Source: an uncultured Solirubrobacterales bacterium
Lineage (GTDB): Bacteria > Actinomycetota > Thermoleophilia > Solirubrobacterales > 70-9
Reading direction: 5' to 3'
Assembly: GCA_937910825.1 (NCBI GenBank)
Contig: CALEMO010000106.1
Coordinates: 1 to 6,245, forward strand
Length of the DNA: 6,245 nucleotides
The notes under the pieces were generated by a model that did not search any database, was not told the origin of the DNA, and was given only the letters and a program-made list of their open reading frames with translations. This document shows positions 1 through 4,926 of this stretch, piece after piece. Each line of letters begins with the position of its first letter. The stretch's first letter is position 1. The translations under genes and the position numbers were made by a program.

Positions 1-257
1 GCGGGCCGGTCCTCGATTTTCTGAGCGACCGCCTCGACATCCGCGGTTTCGCGGAGCTCGACCTTTTCGGGTACCTCTTGCCCGCGGTACTGCACGAGTA
101 CCTCACCGGCAACGTAGGGCTCCGACGGATCGATGGTTGCGTCGCTTTGCCCGGCGACCGGAGCCGCCCCTCCGGCCGAAGCGCCCAGCACCACGACGCC
201 GAAGGTTGTCAGCAAAGCGAGCAGGAGGGCGGGTCTTGAGGGGAGTTTGATCGACAT
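1..257 (-). CDS. Secreted protein, N-terminal part; probable subtilisin-like (S8) protease prodomain (partial)
   Basis: The reading frame is open from an ATG at 257 down to the window edge (85 codons seen). The protein starts MSIKLPSRPALLLALLTTF, a basic N-terminus followed by a hydrophobic stretch and a small-residue region (GASAGGAAPVAG), which is a typical Sec signal peptide. After the likely cleavage zone comes YVAGEVLVQYRG, about residues 48-59. This resembles the start of the fervidolysin/I9-like propeptide of secreted subtilases, where a 'pGEvlVkfr' strand opens the inhibitory prodomain. It is followed by a charged segment (VPEKVELRETADVEAVAQKIED). The catalytic domain would lie outside the window, so the protease call is inference from the prodomain alone; another exported protein using the same prodomain is possible. 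No clear ribosome binding site precedes the ATG. The gene is divergent from tadA, with 77 bases between the starts. Confidence 0.62.
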   Translation of the reverse strand, partial: MSIKLPSRPALLLALLTTFGVVVLGASAGGAAPVAGQSDATIDPSEPYVAGEVLVQYRGQEVPEKVELRETADVEAVAQKIEDRP

Positions 258-322
258 GGGGGAGCAGGCGGTGGGCCCGCTATACAAAGAACACCGGGGA
301 GGCCCTGTAGTTGCTGGTCTTT

Positions 323-328
323 TAGGCT
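323..328 (+). promoter_or_regulatory. Candidate -10 box (TANNNT) of a leaderless tadA transcript
   Basis: TAGGCT lies exactly six bases before the GTG start of tadA, and no Shine-Dalgarno sequence is present. A TANNNT box 6-7 bases before a start codon is the usual layout of leaderless genes in actinobacteria and Deinococcus, with transcription starting at or next to the start codon. No good -35 box is visible. The same six-base spacing recurs at 4290-4301. Confidence 0.4.
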
Positions 329-334
329 CTGGCG

Positions 335-808
335 GTGAAAGTCGAGCAGAGCGCCATCCGGCCTGAAGACTCTGAGGGGATGGAACTGGCCCTGGCCGAG
401 GCCCGCAAGGCGGAAAGCATGGGCGACGTGCCGATCGGGGCGGCCATCCTCCAGGGCGGTCGGCTGATCGCGTCCGCGGGCAACCAGCGTGAGCAGGACC
501 TCGATCCGACGGCGCATGCCGAACTGCTTGCGATCCGGCGCGCGGCGGCCGCCCTGGGCGGCTGGAGGCTTCCAGAGACCACCCTCTACGTGACGCTGGA
601 GCCCTGCGCGATGTGTGCCGGCGCGATCGTGCTGGCAAGGATCCCGCGCGTCGTATTCGGCGCGAGTGACCCAAAGGCCGGCGCCGCCGGGTCGGTATTC
701 GACATCCTCGGAGAAGAAGCGCTCAACCACCGTCCCGAGGTTCTCGCCGGCGTCATGGAAGTCGAATCTGCGGCCCTGCTTCGCCAGTTCTTCGCGGCCC
801 GGCGCTGA
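335..808 (+). CDS. tadA: tRNA-specific adenosine deaminase TadA
   Basis: A 157-aa cytidine/deoxycytidylate deaminase-fold enzyme that converts A34 to inosine in the wobble position of tRNA-Arg(ACG), allowing CGU/CGC/CGA decoding. The zinc and catalytic signature is complete: HAE at residues 61-63 (His61 zinc ligand, Glu63 proton shuttle) and PCAMC at 90-94 (Cys91 and Cys94 zinc ligands). The downstream FGASDPKAGAAGS (108-120) is the typical TadA segment after the active site, and the length is normal for the family. The GTG at 335 was chosen because a TAGGCT box lies six bases upstream, suggesting a leaderless mRNA. The ATG at 380 (Met16) is an alternative; its GAGGGG is too close to act as a ribosome binding site. 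Local G+C is about 71%, in sharp contrast to the patch downstream. Hairpins without a T-tract follow the stop. Confidence 0.95.
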   Translation: MKVEQSAIRPEDSEGMELALAEARKAESMGDVPIGAAILQGGRLIASAGNQREQDLDPTAHAELLAIRRAAAALGGWRLPETTLYVTLEPCAMCAGAIVLARIPRVVFGASDPKAGAAGSVFDILGEEALNHRPEVLAGVMEVESAALLRQFFAARR

Positions 809-810
809 GC

Positions 811-864
811 GGACCCGGCGCCACCGGGCCCACTGAATAAACGGGACTGTTCTAATAAGTCCCG
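811..864 (+). other. Two successive GC-rich hairpins downstream of tadA
   Basis: The first stem pairs 811-818 with 824-831 (8 positions, one A/C mismatch, 5-base loop). The second pairs CGGGACT (842-848) perfectly with AGTCCCG (858-864) around a 9-base AT-rich loop. Neither is followed by a run of T, so a classical Rho-independent terminator is not supported. They may act as a weak terminator or protect the tadA mRNA 3' end. A further small palindrome, AGACC-TGC-GGTCT, sits at 875-887. The remainder of 809-1040 shows no credible gene. Confidence 0.4.
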
Positions 865-905
865 GAAGCCGATGAGACCTGCGGTCTACTTTCCTCTGCG
901 ACCCG

Positions 906-939
906 TTGTACGCCTGCACGTGCCACGCTTGTACGTCTG
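906..939 (+). repeat. Short direct repeat TTGTACG(C/T)CTG x2 upstream of the toxin-antitoxin-like module
   Basis: TTGTACGCCTG (906-916) and TTGTACGTCTG (929-939) match at 10 of 11 positions and start 23 bases apart, about two helical turns. They lie about 100 bases before the first ORF of the low-GC module. They could be paired binding sites for a regulator such as an autoregulating antitoxin, but no matching regulator site is known to me. Confidence 0.4.
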
Positions 940-1009
940 GTCATGCTGAGTTTACGCCTACGCCTTACGTGGAGCCAGATCTGCGTCATCTGCACCAACA
1001 TCTGCTCCA

Positions 1010-1015
1010 TAAAAT
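1010..1015 (+). promoter_or_regulatory. Candidate -10 box (TAAAAT) of the low-GC module
   Basis: TAAAAT matches the TATAAT consensus at five of six positions and lies 25 bases before the ATG of the first module ORF. The region about 17 bases further up (CATCTG, 987-992) is not a convincing -35 box. No ribosome binding site precedes the ATG. Confidence 0.3.
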
Positions 1016-1040
1016 GGTGCGCATCTGATGCTATCGATTC

Positions 1041-1298
1041 ATGGAACGGATCTATACGAATAGGACATCCGCTGTGGAGAGCGCGCTTGAAATGGGTTCT
1101 AAGCTCGGCCTGTTTGGTGATGCGACTTCTCAGGCCTCGAAGCTTCAGGCGGTTATTGAGGTTGCTGAAGGCTCAATGCGCGACCAACTTGAAACCAGTC
1201 AGCGGGCCTGTGCCTACGCAGCTATCGCGCAGGATAAGGAACGAACCGCAGCAATCGAGGATTCCGCGCTCTACGCGGCTCGTCACGGTCTCGCCTGA
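1041..1298 (+). CDS. Hypothetical 85-aa protein; possible antitoxin partner
   Basis: I do not recognise the family. The product is predicted to be largely helical, rich in Ala, Glu and Gln with scattered basic residues (for example AVESALEMGSKLGLF and YAAIAQDKERTAAIEDSALY), with no membrane segment or signal peptide. An in-frame stop at 1026-1028 makes the ATG at 1041 the first possible start. G+C is about 57% by hand count, far below tadA. The stop TGA is followed with no gap by the GTG of the MazF-like ORF, in the same frame, which suggests translational coupling as in toxin-antitoxin pairs. The antitoxin role is inferred from size and position only. The two ORFs could alternatively be one ancestral gene split by the TGA. 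Confidence 0.5.
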   Translation: MERIYTNRTSAVESALEMGSKLGLFGDATSQASKLQAVIEVAEGSMRDQLETSQRACAYAAIAQDKERTAAIEDSALYAARHGLA

Positions 1299-1664
1299 GT
1301 GTCCCGGTCAGCTCCGCCTAGATGCGGAGATTTCTACGCATCAAAACTCCCAGGCAGTTCCGCCTCGTCTTTCTTGGTCATATCCGAGGATCTTTGGAAT
1401 GACACAGTTGGCGATTCCATCGTGGTTCCCATTTTCGACGATCTTGAGCCCGAACCACCGATCCGAACGGAACTCATGCCCGGAAAGACAGCGGACGGCA
1501 CCTTGGTCCAAAATCAACCGCATAAGTTTCTCGGCCAGCGGCTTGGTTCATGTCCAAGCGAGGGGTGGACTCGAATCAGGATGGAGACGAGAAAGATTGG
1601 CGGGAACGTTGGCAAGTTTCAGTGGATGGTGGGGTCGTGGCCTCGGGGGATATCTACCCGCTGA
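1299..1664 (+). CDS. Divergent MazF/PemK-like protein (putative type II toxin, possibly degenerate)
   Basis: A 121-aa ORF whose first 80-odd residues resemble the MazF/PemK fold, a family of ribosome-independent endoribonucleases that cut mRNA. The layout is GDFYASKLPG (10-19, the first strand), SSFLVISEDLWNDTVGDSIVVPIF (24-47, matching the family pattern of a 'vlViSnd..N' strand and loop followed by 'vvvvPi') and QPHKFLGQRLG (73-83, before the last helix). The Arg-Pro that usually precedes VIS is replaced by Ser-Ser, and the usual Thr/Ser after VPI is Phe-Asp, so catalysis is doubtful. The GTG start directly follows the stop of the 85-aa ORF and there is no ribosome binding site, implying re-initiation. 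The last 30 or so residues (rich in Trp, Gly and Arg) fit the family poorly, and another ORF overlaps there, so a frameshift near 1550-1600 is possible. G+C is about 54%. Confidence 0.5.
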   Translation: MSRSAPPRCGDFYASKLPGSSASSFLVISEDLWNDTVGDSIVVPIFDDLEPEPPIRTELMPGKTADGTLVQNQPHKFLGQRLGSCPSEGWTRIRMETRKIGGNVGKFQWMVGSWPRGISTR

Positions 1665-1777
1665 GGTATGACGACATAGATCCAAATGAACCGGCAGAAA
1701 AGTACCCGGGCCATCTCACCAAAGATCAATCTGCTGAACTCGCCTTGAGGCAGAAAACCACCATGTCTTTGAGATAG
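1550..1777 (+). CDS. Hypothetical 75-aa acidic protein overlapping the MazF-like ORF, or the frameshifted remainder of it
   Basis: The ORF reads from an ATG at 1550 to a TAG at 1775-1777, in a different frame from the upstream ORF, overlapping it by 115 bases. The product is soluble and acidic in character (SNQDGDEKDW, then YDDIDPNEPAEKYPGHLTKD). I do not recognise it. Its composition looks more protein-like than the overlapping tail of the MazF-like frame, so it may be the true coding frame from about 1590 onward. There is no Shine-Dalgarno sequence before the ATG. It may be an independent small gene, the displaced C-terminus of a decayed gene, or chance. A small hairpin AGGTC-GTCG-GACCT overlaps its stop. 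Confidence 0.33.
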   Translation: MSKRGVDSNQDGDEKDWRERWQVSVDGGVVASGDIYPLRYDDIDPNEPAEKYPGHLTKDQSAELALRQKTTMSLR

Positions 1778-1928
1778 GTCGTCGGACCTCGGGATAGGCC
1801 CGCGCCTCCGGCCCTGGCAGTACTGAATTCCGACTCATTGGGAGGCTTCGGCCTGCTCGGATTCGAAGACCAGCGGTTGATCTGGCTATTTCAAAGAAGG
1901 ACCAATGCTTCAACTGGGGCTTAAATCA

Positions 1929-1954
1929 AAAGACCCGACATCCGGCGGGTCTTT
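1929..1954. terminator. Bidirectional Rho-independent terminator
   Basis: AAAGACCCG (1929-1937) pairs perfectly with CGGGTCTTT (1946-1954) around an 8-base loop. On the minus strand the stem is followed by TTTTGATTTAA, so it ends the tRNA-Ser(GGA) transcript about 50 bases after the tRNA. On the plus strand the stem itself ends in TTT, so it can also close the low-GC module. The stretch 1778-1928 shows no other convincing feature. Confidence 0.85.
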
Positions 1955-2003
1955 CCAATGCGCTGATCGACTTAATAGAACTCAAGACGAAACATTCAAT
2001 CAA

Positions 2004-2092
2004 CGGAGAGGGTGGGATTCGAACCCACGAGACGAGAGATCCCGCCCACGCGATTTCCAATCGCGCTCCTTAAGCCACTCGGACACCCCTCC
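2004..2092 (-). tRNA. tRNA-Ser (anticodon GGA)
   Basis: A class II tRNA reading UCC/UCU. Read on the minus strand, the acceptor 5' arm GGAGGGG pairs with CCTCTCC (one G-T pair), and the D arm holds GTCCGAGTGG. The anticodon loop TTGGAAA sits on the perfect stem GCGAT/ATCGC, placing anticodon GGA at 2056-2058. A long variable arm follows, as expected for serine, then the T arm GTGGG-TTCGAAT-CCCAC. The discriminator base is G (2004), the serine identity base. CCA is not encoded. On the minus strand a TACCCT box (2109-2104) lies 11 bases before the 5' end. It is followed by its own terminator at 1929-1954. Confidence 0.96.
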
Positions 2093-2103
2093 GGGGGCAG
2101 ACA

Positions 2104-2109
2104 AGGGTA
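2104..2109 (-). promoter_or_regulatory. Candidate -10 box (TACCCT) for tRNA-Ser(GGA)
   Basis: TACCCT on the minus strand lies 11 bases before the tRNA 5' end and downstream of the terminator that follows the other tRNA, so an independent promoter is expected here. The region 17-18 bases upstream has no good -35 match. The paralogous tRNA has TAGCCT at nearly the same spacing (12 bases). Confidence 0.35.
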
Positions 2110-2150
2110 TCCCAGAGCGACTGCGGCGGTCGCGAGGGGCCAGCCCAGCG

Positions 2151-2179
2151 CGAAAAGACGCCGTGATGGCGCCTTTTCG
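2151..2179. terminator. Terminator between the two tRNA-Ser genes
   Basis: CGAAAAGACGCC (2151-2162) pairs with GGCGCCTTTTCG (2168-2179) around the loop GTGAT, with one mismatch. On the minus strand it starts three bases after the tRNA-Ser(CGA) 3' end and finishes in TTTT, so it ends that transcript. The flanking A and T runs make it symmetric enough to work from either side. Confidence 0.75.
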
Positions 2180-2182
2180 ATA

Positions 2183-2269
2183 CGGAGGGGGTGGGATTCG
2201 AACCCACGGTACGCCGAAACGCACAACAGTTTTCGAGACTGCCCGATTCAACCACTCTCGCACCCCTCC
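2183..2269 (-). tRNA. tRNA-Ser (anticodon CGA)
   Basis: A class II tRNA reading UCG. On the minus strand the acceptor GGAGGGG pairs perfectly with CCCCTCC, the D arm holds GCGAGAGTGG, and the anticodon loop CTCGAAA is on stem GCAGT/ACTGT, with the anticodon at 2233-2235. A long variable arm follows, then T arm GTGGG-TTCGAAT-CCCAC and discriminator G (2183). No CCA is encoded. It begins only 15 bases after the stop codon of the upstream membrane-protein gene on the same strand, with no terminator between, so co-transcription and processing are possible. A TAGCCT box overlapping that stop codon (2287-2282) could be its own promoter. Confidence 0.96.
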
Positions 2270-2281
2270 GGGACCCCGTGC

Positions 2282-2287
2282 AGGCTA
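2282..2287 (-). promoter_or_regulatory. Candidate -10 box (TAGCCT) for tRNA-Ser(CGA)
   Basis: TAGCCT on the minus strand lies 12 bases before the tRNA 5' end and overlaps the TAG stop codon of the membrane-protein gene. The spacing matches that of the TACCCT box before tRNA-Ser(GGA). No convincing -35 box was seen. Confidence 0.3.
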
Positions 2288-4270
2288 ACGATTTTCCGAA
2301 TTGTCCGGTGCCCTGTCCCGGCCCAGCAGATAGCTGCAGAGCCCGGCGAGCGTGATCGTCGCGACCACGATCAGCATCGGGCCGGAATCCTCGGATACCG
2401 AGCCGATCAGACCGCCCACGAGGCCGCCGATCAGGGCGGCCGGCCAGATCGGACCGGCCCAGGGATGGAACATGCGGCGGTTGCGGATCGCGTAGGCGGC
2501 GGCCAGCAGGCAGATCAGCGTGATCACCGGCATGCTGTCGCGCCAGAGCTGCTGCCAGGCAAGGGTCGAACGACGGCGCACGATCTCCCAGAACGAATCA
2601 AATGAATCGAGCGAAAGCACGCTGTTGCTGTAGTGGCCCTGTCCGCCGGCAGTCAATGCGTCGAGCACGGCGAGGAAAGCAAGTCCGAAGACCGGGCTGA
2701 CGAGAAGAATCGCGATGCGCTTGCGGGTCAGTCCGCCGGGCAGCATCATGATCGCGGTGACCGCAGTCGCGGTAGCGACGATGATCGCCGCCCCGACGCC
2801 GGCACCGAGCTGGCCTGAGCCGAGGATCACGCACAGCAGCAGGCCGAACCCGAGCACGGTCAGCGCCGAACGGCGTGACTTCGGGCGCCCGGTGAGCCCG
2901 GCCGCCAGCCCGGCAAGCAGCAGGACCATCAGGCCGGACTTGAGCTCGTTGCCGATTCCGTAGAAACGCGATCCGTATCCGGGGTTCGGGCCGAGCACCG
3001 ACCTGGTGATCAGGTGCGAGCCGAGTGCGAGGTCGATCGTGATCACCGAAAGTCCGACGATCGCCGGGATCAGAGGCGCCTTCGGCCAGGGAAGGAATCG
3101 GTCGCTCAGCCAGCCCAGGCCGAGGGCGCTGCCGGCGATCACCAGGTACTCGACTTCCCGGGAAGGGTTGCCGAGTGCCGCGGGAATCAGGATGACCGAA
3201 GGTATCCAGAGAATCGCCAGGCCACCGATGCGCCGCACACGCATCCGGGTCTCGGCGGCCCCCCGGATCGCACCCGCGACCAGCAGGATGATCAGCCAGC
3301 CGGCGGCGACGGCGGCCAGGGCCGGGATGCGGCGTGGTCCGAGTTCATCGAGGCGGTCGCGAAAGGGAGTGAGTTCTTCCGGCTGGCGCTCGCCGTTGGC
3401 ACGCATCGGCCTGCCGAGCATGTCGTCAGGTGTCTCGAGCCCGAGGTGGTCAAGAACCGTCGGGCCGATGTCGATCCCGGCGACGAGATTGGGCAGGTTG
3501 GTCGAGTCCGAAGTCAGGCCAGACGGCTGGTCGGCGAGCCCGGCCACCCCGATCGGCAGCAGCGGAATGATCGCCGCTTCCGGGGGTGCCTGCATCGCGA
3601 TCACAAGCTGCCCCGGTTGCCGGCCGCGGGTCAGTTGCCGCAGTTCACGCAGACCGTTGCGGCCGGCTGAGACCGAGACGACCACCAAGCCATGCTTTTC
3701 CGCCTGCGCCAGTGCTGTATTCGCCAGGTCGAGCGAACCGGTCGAGCGCACAGACGCGATATTTCCCTTCCGGTCAGTGGCCGGAATCGCCATGTCTCCA
3801 GGCTTGATACCGCTCGCTACATAGCCGGCGCCACCGGGGATCGACCCTGCGAGCAGCCCTGGCTCGATCGTCTGCGGTGCGGTATCCGCCCGGTCGAGGA
3901 TCGCCTGCCAACCGCGGATCCGAGCGCTGCCGCCGGAGGTCGGCAGGAGGCGTACCGGAGGCACATCTTTCGGATCGTAGGTCGAGCGGGACACCCGGGT
4001 CCCCTGGCTGATGTCGAGCAGGGCCTGGGCAGCGACGTAGGAGCCCTGAGTAGCGCTCACGAGACCGATCGAGAGGTCGTTGATGCGGGACAGGTCGCGA
4101 GCGATCTTTTCGTCGTAGGCAGGCGCAGCCACCCTTTTCTGGGGAATCAGCACGAGGATCGCCGAGTCTGACTGGCTGGCCGCGGCTTCAGAGGTCAGCG
4201 CGGCCATCAAGGCAAACGAAGCGATCGCCGCGAGCAGCGCGGCGGCGAGGCGGTCGATCACAGGGGGCAT
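2285..4270 (-). CDS. Large polytopic membrane protein with N-terminal alkaline-phosphatase-superfamily-like outer domain
   Basis: A 661-aa protein. Residues 1-31 form a signal peptide or first membrane anchor (LAAALLAAIASFALMAAL). Residues about 36-310 are extracytoplasmic and resemble a degenerate alkaline phosphatase/sulfatase fold: an opening strand ILVLIP (38-43), LVVVSVS (195-201), and GLTSDSTNLPNLVAGIDIGP (251-270) followed by TVLDHLGLETPDDMLGRPM (271-289). The last part corresponds to the 'GllTS.sTrrpGiv...DiaPTiL' end of that fold. The usual metal-binding Asp and nucleophile after the first strand are not apparent, so hydrolase activity is doubtful. About ten membrane spans follow (from 315 to 650). 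Between them lies GPNPGYGSRFYGIGNE (427-442), a motif I associate with this kind of protein, and a hydrophilic loop at 541-579. The ATG at 4270 was preferred because a signal peptide begins there and GGAGG lies 11 bases upstream. The function is unknown; a cell-envelope role is inferred. Confidence 0.8.
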   Translation of the reverse strand: MPPVIDRLAAALLAAIASFALMAALTSEAAASQSDSAILVLIPQKRVAAPAYDEKIARDLSRINDLSIGLVSATQGSYVAAQALLDISQGTRVSRSTYDPKDVPPVRLLPTSGGSARIRGWQAILDRADTAPQTIEPGLLAGSIPGGAGYVASGIKPGDMAIPATDRKGNIASVRSTGSLDLANTALAQAEKHGLVVVSVSAGRNGLRELRQLTRGRQPGQLVIAMQAPPEAAIIPLLPIGVAGLADQPSGLTSDSTNLPNLVAGIDIGPTVLDHLGLETPDDMLGRPMRANGERQPEELTPFRDRLDELGPRRIPALAAVAAGWLIILLVAGAIRGAAETRMRVRRIGGLAILWIPSVILIPAALGNPSREVEYLVIAGSALGLGWLSDRFLPWPKAPLIPAIVGLSVITIDLALGSHLITRSVLGPNPGYGSRFYGIGNELKSGLMVLLLAGLAAGLTGRPKSRRSALTVLGFGLLLCVILGSGQLGAGVGAAIIVATATAVTAIMMLPGGLTRKRIAILLVSPVFGLAFLAVLDALTAGGQGHYSNSVLSLDSFDSFWEIVRRRSTLAWQQLWRDSMPVITLICLLAAAYAIRNRRMFHPWAGPIWPAALIGGLVGGLIGSVSEDSGPMLIVVATITLAGLCSYLLGRDRAPDNSENR

Positions 4271-4289
4271 TGTATCTGGGTCCTCCCAG

Positions 4290-4295
4290 TAGGGT
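4290..4295 (+). promoter_or_regulatory. Candidate -10 box (TAGGGT) of a leaderless small-protein transcript
   Basis: TAGGGT is followed by six bases (TGAAAG) and then the ATG at 4302, the same geometry as the TAGGCT box before tadA. The AGGG within it could alternatively be a weak ribosome binding site. No clear -35 box is visible. Confidence 0.38.
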
Positions 4296-4301
4296 TGAAA
4301 G

Positions 4302-4556
4302 ATGAGCCAAGAACCCGAGCCAACGACTTCAGCCCGCATCGGCGCGCTTGCCCAGGAACTAATGGAGCAGGTCGAGCGGGACACCCCCGGCGCGCAGCTT
4401 GACCAGCTGGTCATCTCCGCCGTCCTCAGCGAAGATGACGGCGAGGAACAGACGATGCACGTCCAGCTCGTATCGGATTCTTCGGATCCGCTTTCGGTGG
4501 TCGGGCTCTTGACTGTGGCGTTGGATCTGGCCAAAGGCCAGCTCACAGGGGACTGA
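4302..4556 (+). CDS. Small acidic protein of unknown function (84 aa)
   Basis: I do not recognise this family. The product is strongly acidic, without signal peptide or membrane span. It has a helical first half (ARIGALAQELMEQVERD, 11-27), then alternating strand-like segments LDQLVISAVLSED (33-45) and QTMHVQLVSD (50-59), and a final helix (LSVVGLLTVALDLAKGQL, 64-81), suggesting a compact alpha/beta domain. The gene is divergent from the 661-aa membrane protein, with only 31 bases between the two ATGs, so their control regions overlap, which hints at shared regulation. The reverse-strand frame that extends across it has no ribosome binding site or sensible N-terminus. A 7-base tandem repeat (CTGAGGG twice) overlaps its stop codon. 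Confidence 0.75.
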   Translation: MSQEPEPTTSARIGALAQELMEQVERDTPGAQLDQLVISAVLSEDDGEEQTMHVQLVSDSSDPLSVVGLLTVALDLAKGQLTGD

Positions 4557-4617
4557 GGGCTGAGGGCAAGCGGCTCCCGGGGCGCGCACCTGGGAACGCC
4601 TGGCTTCGAGAACAAGC

Positions 4618-4649
4618 AGTCCAGATCGCTTCGCTGTGCGATCCGGACT
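4618..4649. other. Strong isolated hairpin downstream of the 84-aa gene
   Basis: AGTCCAGATCGC (4618-4629) pairs with GCGATCCGGACT (4638-4649) at 11 of 12 positions around an 8-base loop. It lies about 60 bases after the stop of the plus-strand gene and has no T-tract, so it is not a classical terminator. It may be an mRNA 3' structure, or a relative of the palindromes further right, although the sequences differ. Confidence 0.5.
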
Positions 4650-4783
4650 TCGAAGTACCCGGAATCGAAGTGGGCAAGAGTGTTGCCTTTCAAAGTGCTC
4701 TCAAAGTGCGCCCCCTTCGGCACCTTCGCTCGTATCCTCACCGGCCGCCCCCAAGAGCACCCCGGAAACCACTTGCGTGGAAT

Positions 4784-4820
4784 TACGGCCGAGTCTCGGG
4801 GACCCTACGGCCGAGTCTCG
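4784..4820 (+). repeat. 15-bp direct repeat TACGGCCGAGTCTCG, two copies
   Basis: Exact copies at 4784-4798 and 4806-4820 start 22 bases apart, about two helical turns, within noncoding DNA. A partial relative (ACGGGCCGAGT) occurs at 5001-5011. Possible roles are paired protein binding sites or replication-slippage products; the sequence does not decide. Confidence 0.7.
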
Positions 4821-4853
4821 CTGCGCTCAGCAGGGACGCTCCCGCCTCTCAAG

Positions 4854-4904
4854 AGCGATGCTCCCGATCTTGCCGCAGGGAGCGGCAGGATCGGGAGCAA
4901 CGCT
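4854..4904. repeat. Palindromic element A (REP-like), 23-position stem
   Basis: 4854-4876 pairs with 4882-4904 around the loop AGGGA. The core arm GCTCCCGATCTTGCCGC matches its partner with a single T-G wobble, and the outer part has one A/A mismatch. It shares core and loop with element B, which starts about 72 bases later. There is no T-tract after it, so it is not a standard terminator. Confidence 0.8.
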
Positions 4905-4926
4905 GGGTGAGGCCCGGTCTGCACGG

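Noticed and set aside
811..890. Signal recognition particle RNA gene next to tadA
   Set aside because: The gene is often near tadA in other bacteria, but the conserved SRP helix 8 sequence (GGUCAGG with GGAAG tetraloop context) is not present here.
209..919. 236-aa minus-strand frame opposite tadA
   Set aside because: Antisense to a gene with a complete catalytic signature. The sequence is Arg/Gly-rich without any recognisable motif.
943..1671. 242-aa plus-strand frame across the low-GC patch
   Set aside because: The product is rich in Arg, Ser, Trp and Cys with no domain character, and it overlaps the better-supported 85-aa and MazF-like frames.
3006..4171. Several plus-strand frames opposite the membrane-protein gene
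   Set aside because: They are antisense shadows in GC-rich DNA, lacking start signals or recognisable domains.
4271..4741. N-terminal extension of the membrane protein up to 4741 on the minus strand
   Set aside because: The translation is low-complexity and Ser/Arg/Cys-rich, overlaps the 84-aa gene in antisense and has no start signal. The signal peptide at 4270 gives a better start.
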